A program made the position numbers and the translations under genes. 45,489 bases of DNA from positions 1-45,489 of the forward strand of contig JANRLI010000026.1 of NCBI GenBank assembly GCA_033762625.1, written 5' to 3'. This document shows, piece by piece, positions 1 through 8,508 of this stretch (the first letter of the stretch is position 1; the number at the start of each line of letters is the position of its first letter). The notes beneath the pieces are model-generated. The model saw only the letters and a list, made by a program, of their open reading frames with translations, searched no databases and was not told the DNA's origin. This DNA is from Alphaproteobacteria bacterium (GTDB lineage Bacteria; Pseudomonadota; Alphaproteobacteria; UBA9219; RGZA01).

Positions 1-185
1 AGCACCTCAAGCACCGGGGTCAGCACATTTACCGCATTATCGCGCAGTGCCTCTAAGCGATCGCGGCGCGCCATTTGCAGCGCCAGGATGACAAACGCAA
101 TACCAAGTAGTACCAACAGCGACAAGCGCCGGAAGATACCGAGCAACGCAAGCCATGAGAATCCTCTGCTATGCGTAACGGGCAT
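1..185 (-). CDS. mreC: Rod shape-determining protein MreC, N-terminal part (cut by window start)
   Basis: The first 61 codons are present and the gene runs off the left edge. The reading begins MPVTHSRGFSWLALLGIFRR, then has one hydrophobic membrane segment (about residues 17-39) and a charged stretch RRDRLEALRDN entering a periplasmic coiled coil. This is the usual MreC N-terminus: a bitopic inner-membrane protein that links the cytoplasmic MreB filaments to periplasmic cell-wall synthases. AGAGGAA about 7 bases before the ATG is a good ribosome site. It lies downstream of mreB on the same strand, the classic mreBC order, but the two are separated by about 250 bases holding a large inverted repeat. 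Identification rests on the start, hydrophobic profile and position. Confidence 0.82.
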   Translation of the reverse strand, partial: MPVTHSRGFSWLALLGIFRRLSLLVLLGIAFVILALQMARRDRLEALRDNAVNVLTPVLEV

Positions 186-310
186 GAATTATTCCTCTTT
201 AAAAACAGACCTCTAGTACTTTTAGCAGGTAGTCGGCTGACTGCAAGCGCGCTTTCACAGAAACTTCTTAAAATATGAAACAATTGCACACAGCTTTTAA
301 GCGTAGCGGC

Positions 311-409
311 TTTGGCGATAAACGCGTGAAGCAAAAATCGTGGAAACGCAAGCGTACATATGCGTATGTGCGTCCCGCGAAAGTTTTGCTTCACGCGTTT
401 ATCGCCAAA
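311..409. repeat. 26-bp perfect inverted repeat between mreB and mreC
   Basis: The arms at 311-336 and 384-409 are exact reverse complements (26 bp) around a 47-base centre. The centre itself holds a near-palindrome at about 355-368. In mreBC mRNA this would fold into a very stable stem. No T-run follows on the minus strand, so it is not a simple intrinsic terminator. The remaining mreB-mreC gap (186-433) shows no gene beyond this element. Confidence 0.85.
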
Positions 410-433
410 AGAAAAGAATGTGTGCAGCTGTTT

Positions 434-1507
<1,074 letters not shown>

Positions 1508-1515
1508 TCAAAAGG

Positions 1516-1551
1516 TTAGAGGGGATAGGCAAGCCTTCTGATTCCCTCTAA
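1516..1551. repeat. Hairpin in the mreB / response-regulator divergent region
   Basis: Arms ttagaggg (1516-1523) and ccctctaa (1544-1551) are perfect reverse complements, and the loop holds a smaller palindrome aggcaagcct. The element is 42 bases before the mreB start and so probably lies in its leader or promoter. The rest of 1475-1624 shows no clear gene. Confidence 0.6.
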
Positions 1552-1624
1552 TCTAGCCCGAGTTCAGGAAAATTTCAGTATGAAAAAGACGCCTTTTTTA
1601 CCCCTCGTTTTTAGCGAGTTTTGA

Positions 1625-2326
1625 TTGCTTAGTTGGCAACCCCATATTCTGGTCGTGGATGATGACAAACGATTGCGCGAGCTATTGCGCAAATACCTTA
1701 TCGATCATGGCTATCTGGTTACCACGGCACATGACGCTATGGATGCTGCGCAAAAACTGGAAACGGTTGAAGTCAATTTGATGGTCGTTGATGTGATGAT
1801 GCCGGGCGAAGATGGGTTCAGTTTCACGCGTAAAATCCGCCAGCACAAATTTTTGAAGCACTTGCCTATTCTCCTTTTAACTGCGCGCGGTGAAAAGGAA
1901 GACCGCATTTCAGGACTGGAAGCTGGCAGTGATGATTATCTGGTTAAACCATTTGAACCGCGCGAATTGGTATTGCGGGTTGATGCTATTTTACGCCGTG
2001 TTCCCAAGGAAAAAGACGGACAAAAAGAAATCTGGATTGGTAAATGGCAGTTTGATGTGGAACGTGGTGAACTGCGCGGCGATAGCGGCACCCAACGTCT
2101 GACAGATGTGGAAGCCAGCCTTTTGAAAGTATTGGCCCGTACGCCCGGCGAAACCATCAGCCGCGAGGACATGGCTCTGCGCAGCACATTGCCCATAAAC
2201 GACCGGACAATTGATGTGCAGGTTACACGTCTTCGCCGTAAAATCGAGCCAGACCCCAAACAACCACGCTATCTTGTCACCGTGCGTGGAGAGGGCTATA
2301 TGCTATTACCAGAACGGGACAAATAA
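1625..2326 (+). CDS. ompR: OmpR/PhoB-family response regulator
   Basis: A 233-residue DNA-binding response regulator. The receiver domain (about 6-120) has the acidic pair D12-D13, phospho-acceptor D56 in VVDVMMPGEDG, the switch threonine in LLLTARG and K108 in YLVKPFEP. The C-terminal winged helix ends VTRLRRKIEPDPKQPRYLVTVRGEGYMLL, typical of OmpR. The start is TTG at 1625: an in-frame stop lies just upstream and no ATG fits the receiver N-terminus. No strong ribosome site is visible. It is 2 bases from its kinase partner, so they are co-transcribed. In alphaproteobacteria this pair is usually labelled OmpR/EnvZ; the signal and targets cannot be read here. Confidence 0.9.
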   Translation: MLSWQPHILVVDDDKRLRELLRKYLIDHGYLVTTAHDAMDAAQKLETVEVNLMVVDVMMPGEDGFSFTRKIRQHKFLKHLPILLLTARGEKEDRISGLEAGSDDYLVKPFEPRELVLRVDAILRRVPKEKDGQKEIWIGKWQFDVERGELRGDSGTQRLTDVEASLLKVLARTPGETISREDMALRSTLPINDRTIDVQVTRLRRKIEPDPKQPRYLVTVRGEGYMLLPERDK

Positions 2327-2328
2327 GC

Positions 2329-3693
2329 ATGCCCAAAACATCTTTTTTCAGCCGCCTGCGACTTGATTTGGCATTCTTGCGCATGATTAAGCGGATATTG
2401 CCACGTGGTCTTTATGGGCGCGCGTTGCTGATTTTGGTGGTGCCGGTTGTACTTTCACAGGCATTGGCGATTTATGTATTTTATGACCGCCATTGGCAAA
2501 CCGTTGCCAACCGCCTTGCGTTTGCATTGGCTGGAGAAATTGCCGTTATAGCTGAACGTATGCAGCAAGAAGACCCGCATGAGGTTATTGAACGTGTACA
2601 GCAAAGCGTTGAAAATAATCTTTATCTCACGCTGGATTATTTGCCGGGTAAAACGATTAGAGATTACCCTATGCGCGGGGATTATTCGACAATCCTGAGC
2701 CAAATGTTGCTCAAAGCCTTGCGCGAAAAAATCGGTTACCGATTTGCGCTTGATTTACGCTATGCGCAAGAGAAAATTTCGATTTACGTACAATTGGATG
2801 AGGGCGTGCTATCGGTTGTTTTTCCTGAACGCCGAGTTTATACCCCGACCACATCATTTTTTGTGCTATGGATGATTGGCACATCGTTATTGCTTTCGGT
2901 TATCGCCATATTGTTTTTACGCAATCAAATCCGTCCAATTACGCGCCTTGCTGTAGCTGCTGAAAAAATGGGTAAAAGCGAAGAAACGCCGGATTTCAGG
3001 CCAGAAGGCGCGACTGAAGTGCGCCAAGCGGCGATTAACCTGATGATTATGCGTGACCGTTTACGCAGGCAAGTGGCACAGCGCACCGCGATGCTTAATG
3101 GCGTATCGCATGATTTGCGCACCCCCCTTACCCGTATGAAACTGCAATTGGAATTGATGCCTAATAGCCCCGATATTGATGAATTGAAGACCGATGTTGA
3201 AGAAATGTCGCAGATGATTGAAGCCTATTTATCCTTTGCCCGTGGGGATGACACCGAAGAGACAACACCTATTTTACTTGAACAATTACTAACCGATGTC
3301 GTTAGTTCCGCGCGTCGTGCCAATGTTGAAATCCATTTGGATGCGCCCGATGACGTCACTGTATTTGTGCGTACCACTGCGATTAAACGTGCGATAAATA
3401 ACCTGATTGGCAATGCAGCGCGTTATGGCAAGGAAGTATGGATAGAAACGGAAAAAGGCAAGAAATTCGTTAACATCATGATTGATGATAACGGCCCCGG
3501 CATCCCGAAAGACCAGCGCGAAGAAGTATTCAAACCATTCACCCGCCTTGAAACATCGCGTAATCCTGAAACCGGTGGCGTCGGGCTTGGCCTGACCATT
3601 GCGCGGGATATCGCGCATCACCATGGCGGTGACGTGATGCTGGATGACAGCCCACACGGTGGCCTTCGTGCCATTCTTCGTTTACCCTTATAG
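2329..3693 (+). CDS. envZ: EnvZ-like sensor histidine kinase
   Basis: A 454-residue membrane kinase. Order: TM1 (about 31-52), periplasmic sensor (53-175), TM2 (176-198), HAMP linker, then HisKA with phospho-acceptor H261 in NGVSHDLRTPLTRMKLQLEL, and the ATPase domain with the N box NLIGNAARYGKEV, the G1 box DDNGPGIP and the G2 box GGVGLGLTIARD. The GVSHDLRTPLTR sequence is the EnvZ type. It autophosphorylates and passes phosphate to the regulator encoded just upstream. It ends 7 bases before folB, so folB may share the transcript. Confidence 0.92.
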   Translation: MPKTSFFSRLRLDLAFLRMIKRILPRGLYGRALLILVVPVVLSQALAIYVFYDRHWQTVANRLAFALAGEIAVIAERMQQEDPHEVIERVQQSVENNLYLTLDYLPGKTIRDYPMRGDYSTILSQMLLKALREKIGYRFALDLRYAQEKISIYVQLDEGVLSVVFPERRVYTPTTSFFVLWMIGTSLLLSVIAILFLRNQIRPITRLAVAAEKMGKSEETPDFRPEGATEVRQAAINLMIMRDRLRRQVAQRTAMLNGVSHDLRTPLTRMKLQLELMPNSPDIDELKTDVEEMSQMIEAYLSFARGDDTEETTPILLEQLLTDVVSSARRANVEIHLDAPDDVTVFVRTTAIKRAINNLIGNAARYGKEVWIETEKGKKFVNIMIDDNGPGIPKDQREEVFKPFTRLETSRNPETGGVGLGLTIARDIAHHHGGDVMLDDSPHGGLRAILRLPL

Positions 3694-3700
3694 GAAAGTC

Positions 3701-4069
3701 ATGTCACGCGAGCGTACGATTTATATCAAGAACTGGGTTGTCGATGCCGCTATTGGCATTCACCCGCATGAGCAAAACAAGAAGCAAAAAATCCGCCTGA
3801 ACATCACATTGTATCAACATGATACGATTGGCTTTTCATCCAAGAAGGTGGCGGATGTCGTGGATTACGAAGCACATAAGAATAACCTTCAGGCGCTGAT
3901 TGATATCAAGCATGAAGCATTAATCGAAACGCTGGCAGACCGTATTGCACAGAATTGCTTGCAGGATAAGAAAGTAACCCGCGTGATTGTTGAATTGGAA
4001 AAGCTGGGCATTTTACCAGGCACAGAAAGCTGCGGCGTGATTATCGAGCGCAAAACCGGCGATTACTAA
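3701..4069 (+). CDS. folB: Dihydroneopterin aldolase
   Basis: A 122-residue FolB family enzyme of folate synthesis, converting 7,8-dihydroneopterin to 6-hydroxymethyl-dihydropterin and glycolaldehyde. Visible marks are the N-terminal IYIKNWVVDAAIGIHPHEQ with the substrate-binding Glu, DYEAHKNNLQALI, and the C-terminal VELEKLGILPGTESCGVIIER holding the conserved Lys. An open frame extends 57 bases upstream into the kinase gene, but the ATG at 3701 has TAGGAAAG just before it and gives the normal family length. Convergent with csaA, with only 11 bases between the stops. Confidence 0.9.
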   Translation: MSRERTIYIKNWVVDAAIGIHPHEQNKKQKIRLNITLYQHDTIGFSSKKVADVVDYEAHKNNLQALIDIKHEALIETLADRIAQNCLQDKKVTRVIVELEKLGILPGTESCGVIIERKTGDY

Positions 4070-4080
4070 AACATAAACAT

Positions 4081-4422
4081 TTAAAACATTCGGCCGCCAT
4101 TGGGGACTTTTTTATCGATTCCAAGTAATACAACTTCGCCTTTTTCATCGGGCGCACCAAGCGTAAGCGCTTCCGACATGAACGGGCCTATTTGTTTCTT
4201 GGAAAAATTGACAACCGCCATAACCTGCCGCCCAATCAACTCTTCCATTTTATAATGAGCGGTGATTTGCGCAGATGATTTTTTAATGCCAATCGCTTCA
4301 CCAAAATCGAGGGTGAGTTTATAGGCAGGCTTTCGCGCTTCGGGAAACGGTTCAACGGCGATAATGGTCGCGGCGCGGATATCCACCTTCATGAAATCAT
4401 CATAGCTAATTACGCCGGTCAT
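4081..4422 (-). CDS. csaA: CsaA-type tRNA-binding-domain chaperone
   Basis: A 113-residue stand-alone tRNA-binding OB-fold protein. Family marks are DFMKVDIRAATI at the start, KPAYKLTLDFG, SSAQITAHY and the C-terminal LGAPDEKGEVVLLGIDKKVPNGGRMF. CsaA was described as a chaperone-like protein with export-related activity in Bacillus; in proteobacteria the role is less certain, so the name is by family. GGAGATAT lies 5 bases before the ATG. It is downstream of phasin 1 but beyond that gene's terminator. Confidence 0.9.
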   Translation of the reverse strand: MTGVISYDDFMKVDIRAATIIAVEPFPEARKPAYKLTLDFGEAIGIKKSSAQITAHYKMEELIGRQVMAVVNFSKKQIGPFMSEALTLGAPDEKGEVVLLGIDKKVPNGGRMF

Positions 4423-4438
4423 TTAGATATCTCCATAA

Positions 4439-4468
4439 AAAAAGCGCGGGTATTACACCGCGCTTTTT
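4439..4468 (-). terminator. Intrinsic terminator after phasin 1
   Basis: A perfect 11-bp stem (4439-4449 with 4458-4468), GC-rich at the loop side and A/T-rich at the base, with an 8-base loop. Read on the minus strand the stem runs into a T-run. It lies 20 bases past the phasin 1 stop and 17 bases before the csaA start, separating the two genes. Confidence 0.85.
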
Positions 4469-4487
4469 AAATTGGTTTTCGCTTGCA

Positions 4488-4952
4488 TTACTTGCGTGAG
4501 CAAGCGGTACGTACAGTATCCATTGCTTCAGTAAAGCAGCTGGTTAAGGCTTCAGCGGTTTCCATGTTGGATTTGGTAAGCATTTCGGTCAGCTCACGGC
4601 TGTTTGAAACAGCTTTTTCGATGGATGCCTTGGTCACTTCGGTTTGCTTGGCGAGTTTTTCTTCAGGTGTGCCTGAAGACATGATTTGTGCAGCGGCAGT
4701 CGATGTTTCCTGCCAGCCTTCACGTGCCATTTCATTGCTACGTTGCATGATAGCCTGAATGTTTTGTAACGCGCGCTGACCAGCTTGTGTAAATGCTTCC
4801 GCGTTACGGCGTTGTGCCTGCATGAGGGCTTCCATGTCAAACCCGGGAATGGCTGTCATATTCGGCATAAACTTTGAAAAATCCATGATGTTTGTAAACC
4901 CATTTGCTGAAGGTTGTTCGTTGTTCGAATTAGTTGCGTTTGGCTTTGCCAT
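4488..4952 (-). CDS. Phasin family protein (phasin 1)
   Basis: A 154-residue, mostly helical, low-complexity protein. The N-terminus is Asn/Ser-rich and disordered. Then comes NIMDFSKFMPNMTAIPGFDMEALMQAQRRNAEAFTQ split over two helices, the pattern of the alphaproteobacterial phasin domain, followed by amphipathic helices with LTKSNMETAEAL. Phasins coat polyhydroxyalkanoate granules, and some act as general stress or chaperone-like proteins. No PHA synthase or regulator gene is in the window. AAGGAG sits about 12 bases before the ATG, and a strong terminator follows. Confidence 0.85.
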   Translation of the reverse strand: MAKPNATNSNNEQPSANGFTNIMDFSKFMPNMTAIPGFDMEALMQAQRRNAEAFTQAGQRALQNIQAIMQRSNEMAREGWQETSTAAAQIMSSGTPEEKLAKQTEVTKASIEKAVSNSRELTEMLTKSNMETAEALTSCFTEAMDTVRTACSRK

Positions 4953-5048
4953 AGGAATAGTGCTCCTTAAGGTGTGTTAGCTGACCCATTTTATGCCCGA
5001 AAACACATAAAAAGTCACGGTCTTTCTGGGGATGCACAATAACGCAAG

Positions 5049-5639
5049 CTATCTATCAAAACGCAACATGGATACCAGGCGGGTAAGACCGCGATCAAGC
5101 GTTGCCATAGTCGCCGAAAGGTCGGCGCTATCATCATACTTCCATGTGCGTAATGTTGATAAATATACGATTTTCAGCCCTACAACCCCAAAAACCGCAC
5201 GCGGATTTGTTGTTGATATACCCGCTATTTCAAACATCAAGGCCATAGAACGGGTAAAGCCACATACTGTTTCAAGACATAGCACCACCGCACTAATCGG
5301 GTGCGATTGCATATCTTCAACTAGTCGAATCAAACCTGCGCGGTATGGCGCAAGCGCATCAAACCGTTGCATCACCACATCGAATAATTTGTCTTTCAAT
5401 GGCTCGTCACTGCTGACGGCAGTGTGCGCAAGCTGCACATCAAGTTTTTTGCCGAACTGCGTGAGGATTTCGGATTTATCGCCATACGTTTCCAAAAGCT
5501 GCGAAAGACTAACGCCGGTTGCTTTTGCGATTTCTGGAAGCGTTAGAGCAAACCAACCACGCTTTTCTACCAATGCAAAAAAGCGCGCATAAAAATCCGG
5601 CGCATTTTTTTTTGCTGTTTTGGTTTTTTTGGTAGCCAT
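5049..5639 (-). CDS. TetR-type HTH protein with COQ9-like C-terminus
   Basis: A 196-residue protein. A Lys-rich start (MATKKTKTAKKN) is followed by a TetR-like helix-turn-helix, FALTLPEIAKATGVSLSQLLETYGDKSEIL (about 32-61 in two parts). The C-terminal half, with VFGVVGLKIVYLSTLRTW and DDSADLSATMATLDRGLTRL, resembles the region of COQ9-family proteins that binds lipid in the ubiquinone pathway. It could be a transcription factor or a COQ9-like accessory protein; the sequence alone does not decide. It starts 2 bases after the proC stop, so they share an operon. Confidence 0.68.
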   Translation of the reverse strand: MATKKTKTAKKNAPDFYARFFALVEKRGWFALTLPEIAKATGVSLSQLLETYGDKSEILTQFGKKLDVQLAHTAVSSDEPLKDKLFDVVMQRFDALAPYRAGLIRLVEDMQSHPISAVVLCLETVCGFTRSMALMFEIAGISTTNPRAVFGVVGLKIVYLSTLRTWKYDDSADLSATMATLDRGLTRLVSMLRFDR

Positions 5640-5641
5640 GC

Positions 5642-6448
5642 TTAATCCGATAGTTTTTTGCCGCGTTCGCTGGCTGCGATCAATGCCTTGCGCATCAGTG
5701 ATTTTAGCTCATCTTGTTGCATCAGTTCCTGCAAAGCTGCTTCGGTCAATCCGCCTTTTACCGCGATATTCTGATGCATCGTATGCGCTGGAAGCATTTC
5801 CTGTTTCCACAATCCCGCACTGCCAATCATGGTTTGCTTTGCAAGCGCGGTTGACAATTCCTTGGGCAGTCCCATTTCTGCCCCGAGCTCACCTAAAATA
5901 TCGCTGAGTAAATAAAAATAGGCAGGGCCACACCCGGATAATGCCGTTGCGACATCCATCAGGCTTTCGTCTTTCAGCCATGCAGTGGTGCCAAGCATAC
6001 CCAATAATTTTTCGGTGTTTTTGATATCGACCATCGTGACTTGCGAATTGGCAACCAGAAGGGTTGCAGCCTCCCCCACTTTGGCAGGCAAGTTGGGCAT
6101 GACGCGAACAATCCGCGCCGCTGGGCTTAGTTTGCGTTCATAGACATCAAGCTTTTTACCAGCAGCAACTGAAAGGAAAAGGCTATGCCGGTAAGCGGTA
6201 TATTCAGCAATCACCTCTTCAAGAATCTGCGGTTTTACCGCAAACACAATTACATCTGGATTTACATCGGATGGCAGCGTATTGGGATAGGCCACATGGC
6301 GCACCCCTTCTTTTTCCTGCATGCCACGCAGCGATGCAGCATCAGGGGTAACAACCCAGATATTTTCAGCGGCATGTTTATTGACCCAGGGCTGTAGCAT
6401 TGCAAAGCCCATGTGACCACAACCGACAAGTACAAGATTCTTTATCAT
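5642..6448 (-). CDS. proC: Pyrroline-5-carboxylate reductase
   Basis: A 268-residue NAD(P)H-dependent reductase making L-proline from pyrroline-5-carboxylate. The dinucleotide fold starts at residue 5 with LVLVGCGHMGFAML; VFAVKPQ and RVMPNLPAKVGEAATLL follow. The C-terminal dimer domain carries ALSGCGPAYFYLLSDILGELGAEMGLP and the proline-binding VKGGLTEAAL. Full length. Around the ATG is a short inverted repeat, gcctat-tt-ataggc (about 6448-6462), which overlaps the translation start. First gene of a proC-tetR operon. Confidence 0.95.
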   Translation of the reverse strand: MIKNLVLVGCGHMGFAMLQPWVNKHAAENIWVVTPDAASLRGMQEKEGVRHVAYPNTLPSDVNPDVIVFAVKPQILEEVIAEYTAYRHSLFLSVAAGKKLDVYERKLSPAARIVRVMPNLPAKVGEAATLLVANSQVTMVDIKNTEKLLGMLGTTAWLKDESLMDVATALSGCGPAYFYLLSDILGELGAEMGLPKELSTALAKQTMIGSAGLWKQEMLPAHTMHQNIAVKGGLTEAALQELMQQDELKSLMRKALIAASERGKKLSD

Positions 6449-6519
6449 GCCTATTTATAGGCGCACTAACCCACTGAAGGGAAGAGGATTAGGAAATCAG
6501 GAGGATTAAGGTGAGCCCC

Positions 6520-7023
6520 TTATGCCCTACCAACGGGATCGAGCATTGCGGCGGTCATCGCTTCTTCAGGGTTTTTACCGCCCCAAATCACATATTGGAA
6601 TGCGGGGTAGAAGCGTTCGCTTTCGGTAATGGCGATTTCCACCATATCTTCAAGCTGTTCCAGCGCCGGACCGTGCGAGCCACGGTAAAGGCTGGTATAG
6701 CGGAATAACGGGGTTTTTTCTTCGGCGCATAAATCGAAATGGCCAAACCATAAGCGATTGTTGATAAGGCCAACGAGTTCATAGGTGGACTGAACGCGTG
6801 GATCTTGCACCTTCATATCAAACTGGCAGGTGAATTGCAGCGCCGAGATGTCGCGTTGCCAATGAAAATACAAACGGTAATTGCACCATGCGCCATTCAT
6901 TTCGACGACTAGCTCGTCATCATGGGCACGTTCGAAGTGCCATTGATTGGCAAGAACGATTTCCTCCACCATATCGAGTGGGTTGGGGTGATGCGGCTGT
7001 TTTTCCTGCAACTGCATGGACAT
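6520..7023 (-). CDS. YbjN domain-containing protein
   Basis: A 167-residue soluble protein with the YbjN (DUF1790) pattern. It begins NPLDMVEEIVLANQWHFERA, followed by DDELVVEMNGAWCNYRLYFHW and QFTCQFDMKV, then VGLINNRLWFGHFDL and a helical C-terminus. The fold resembles type III secretion chaperones. YbjN in E. coli affects motility and stress responses, but the molecular role is unknown. AGGAG is about 11 bases before the first ATG; a second ATG two codons on is less well placed. It lies upstream of proC on the same strand with a 71-base gap. Confidence 0.85.
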   Translation of the reverse strand: MSMQLQEKQPHHPNPLDMVEEIVLANQWHFERAHDDELVVEMNGAWCNYRLYFHWQRDISALQFTCQFDMKVQDPRVQSTYELVGLINNRLWFGHFDLCAEEKTPLFRYTSLYRGSHGPALEQLEDMVEIAITESERFYPAFQYVIWGGKNPEEAMTAAMLDPVGRA

Positions 7024-7260
7024 TAATTTACTGCTCCTAAAAACCAGCCCTGAACATCGGCGATTTATTTTGATTTTTTGTTCGGGTCACCGCGACGCGA
7101 CGCACCAAACTGAGAGCCAAGGTGACATAAGCTGAATCTGCGCCGCAAGGGATGTGAACAATATTTTTTCACGGTATTCGCGAAGCGTGTCTATTGAATC
7201 ACACTTCGCCGAGCCGCTGTGACTCTTTTGACTCGTATGCTCACTAATTTCGCAAAAGAT
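7024..7260. other. Intergenic region between ubiK and the YbjN gene
   Basis: These 237 bases contain no supported gene. They hold five GANTC sites (7134, 7196, 7221, 7230, 7258) and an imperfect hairpin at about 7180-7209 (cgaag-tgt arms) that lacks a T-run. The promoter for the YbjN gene must lie here, but no confident -35/-10 pair stands out. Confidence 0.5.
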
Positions 7261-7620
7261 TCATTTGGCGACGCGATTTTTGCCTGAGTTGGCACGCGAT
7301 TTGACCGGCGATTTGCCTGATGATTTTTTAGATGTTGATTTGTTTCTTAATGAACTGTTAATACCTGCGGCGCGCTCCAATACATCGAGCCGTGTGCGGA
7401 TTTCTTCCTGCACATTGCGCATCTCCTTGACCATGGCTTGTAGCGATTCAAATTCATTGCGTTTCGCGAGATTTAAATTGCGCGCCAGGCGCTCGAGACG
7501 TTCGATGCTGAGCGATTCAATTTCCTGACGCAATGCTGTTGCCGATGTAAAAACCTGACTACCCATTTTTCCCAGTTTTGCGCTAAGGGGGGCTATGCGG
7601 CCTAATAGTCGTTCTTTCAT
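7261..7620 (-). CDS. ubiK: UbiK-family accessory factor (YqiC/BMFP)
   Basis: A protein of about 119 residues with a coiled-coil core, RQEIESLSIERLERLARNLN then EFESLQAMVKEMRN and EEIRTRLDVLER, matching the membrane fusogenic YqiC/UbiK family that assists ubiquinone biosynthesis. The tail is very basic (Lys/Ser/Arg-rich, about the last 28 residues), possibly for membrane or nucleic-acid contact. I chose the ATG at 7620: AAGGAG is 11 bases upstream of it, whereas the GTG at 7632 overlaps that site and the ATG at 7629 is only 2 bases from it. Divergent from lgt. Confidence 0.8.
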   Translation of the reverse strand: MKERLLGRIAPLSAKLGKMGSQVFTSATALRQEIESLSIERLERLARNLNLAKRNEFESLQAMVKEMRNVQEEIRTRLDVLERAAGINSSLRNKSTSKKSSGKSPVKSRANSGKNRVAK

Positions 7621-7660
7621 GCTGGTCATCACTCCTTTTTGAATCGCTCTTTGTATTATC

Positions 7661-7703
7661 GCATTTTCTCAGGAAAACCGGTATCCACTTTTCCGGAAAA
7701 TGC
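7661..7703. repeat. Palindromic element in the ubiK-lgt divergent region
   Basis: A 43-base imperfect inverted repeat. The outer arms gcatttt / aaaatgc and inner arms ggaaaa / ttttcc flank ccggtatccac, and the right side contains the perfect 12-bp palindrome ttttccggaaaa (7689-7700). From memory it resembles intergenic palindromes common in Rhizobiales genomes. It sits just upstream of the lgt -10-like sequence. Confidence 0.65.
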
Positions 7704-7704
7704 T

Positions 7705-7710
7705 GTATAT
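7705..7710 (+). promoter_or_regulatory. Putative -10 element for lgt
   Basis: A perfect TATAAT lies 8-13 bases before the lgt ATG. No good -35 hexamer is found 17 bases upstream, where the palindromic element sits. If used, the transcript would be leaderless or nearly so, which fits the lack of a ribosome site before lgt. Confidence 0.4.
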
Positions 7711-7718
7711 AATACACA

Positions 7719-8507
7719 ATGCTTACATTTCCTAACATCGATCCTGTTGCCCTGCAAATCGGCCCTTTGGCTATTCGTTGGTACGCCCTTGCCTATATCG
7801 CGGGGGTTGTTTTTGGCTGGCGCTATGCCCAGAAATTGGCAGCGCAAGCGCAAACTGGCCCCACTCCTGCGCATTTCACCGATTTTATCAGTTGGCTTGT
7901 GCTGGGCATTTTGCTGGGCGGGCGCGCTGGCTATGTGCTGTTTTATAATTCCGATTTTTATTTAACCCATCCGCTCGACGCGCTGATGATTTGGCATGGC
8001 GGCATGTCATTCCACGGCGGATTGCTTGGCGTGATTATCGCAACGCTTTTATTCTGCCGTGTGAATAAGCTACGGTTCTTTGCCATGACCGATATCATGG
8101 CATGCGTTACGCCGATTGGATTGTTCTTCGGACGAATTGCGAATTTTATTAATGGTGAGCTGTATGGGCGCACTACTGATGTGGAATGGGGAATGGTATT
8201 CCCGCGTGGCGGTGATTTGCCGCGCCACCCCAGCCAATTATACGAAGCGGCATTAGAAGGCATTGTATTACTAGTTATTCTGGGCATCCTCACGCAAAAC
8301 AAGACATTACGCGAACGGGAAGGGTTTCTGTCCGGTATGTTTTTAATTTTATACGGCATTTTCCGCTCCTTTGTTGAATGCTTCCGCGAACCGGATGTGC
8401 AAATCGGCTTTTTAGCGGGCGGCACGACCATGGGACAATTGCTATGCATTCCCATGATTGCCTTTGGCATATGGCTGGTATGGAAAAGCCGATTAAAAGC
8501 TGCATAA
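7719..8507 (+). CDS. lgt: Prolipoprotein diacylglyceryl transferase
   Basis: A 262-residue inner-membrane enzyme that moves diacylglycerol from phosphatidylglycerol to the lipobox Cys of prolipoproteins, the first step of lipoprotein maturation. About seven membrane segments are seen. Key motifs are IRWYALAYIAG (19-29), HGGMSFHGG (93-101) and the signature GRIANFINGELYGR (138-151), with RHPSQLYEA later. Full length. It begins a tight plus-strand operon: the methyltransferase starts 1 base after its stop. Confidence 0.96.
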   Translation: MLTFPNIDPVALQIGPLAIRWYALAYIAGVVFGWRYAQKLAAQAQTGPTPAHFTDFISWLVLGILLGGRAGYVLFYNSDFYLTHPLDALMIWHGGMSFHGGLLGVIIATLLFCRVNKLRFFAMTDIMACVTPIGLFFGRIANFINGELYGRTTDVEWGMVFPRGGDLPRHPSQLYEAALEGIVLLVILGILTQNKTLREREGFLSGMFLILYGIFRSFVECFREPDVQIGFLAGGTTMGQLLCIPMIAFGIWLVWKSRLKAA

Positions 8508-8508
8508 C

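Noticed and set aside
53-394. 113-residue minus-strand open frame at the left edge
   Set aside because: It reads mreC out of frame and the inverted repeat; the real mreC start is the ATG at 185 in another frame.
1606-1624. ctcg-ttttta-cgag followed by TTTT as a terminator before the response regulator
   Set aside because: The stem is only 4 bp and lies immediately at the gene start, where a terminator makes little sense.
7180-7209. Hairpin downstream of ubiK as a terminator
   Set aside because: The stem is imperfect and no T-run follows on the minus strand.
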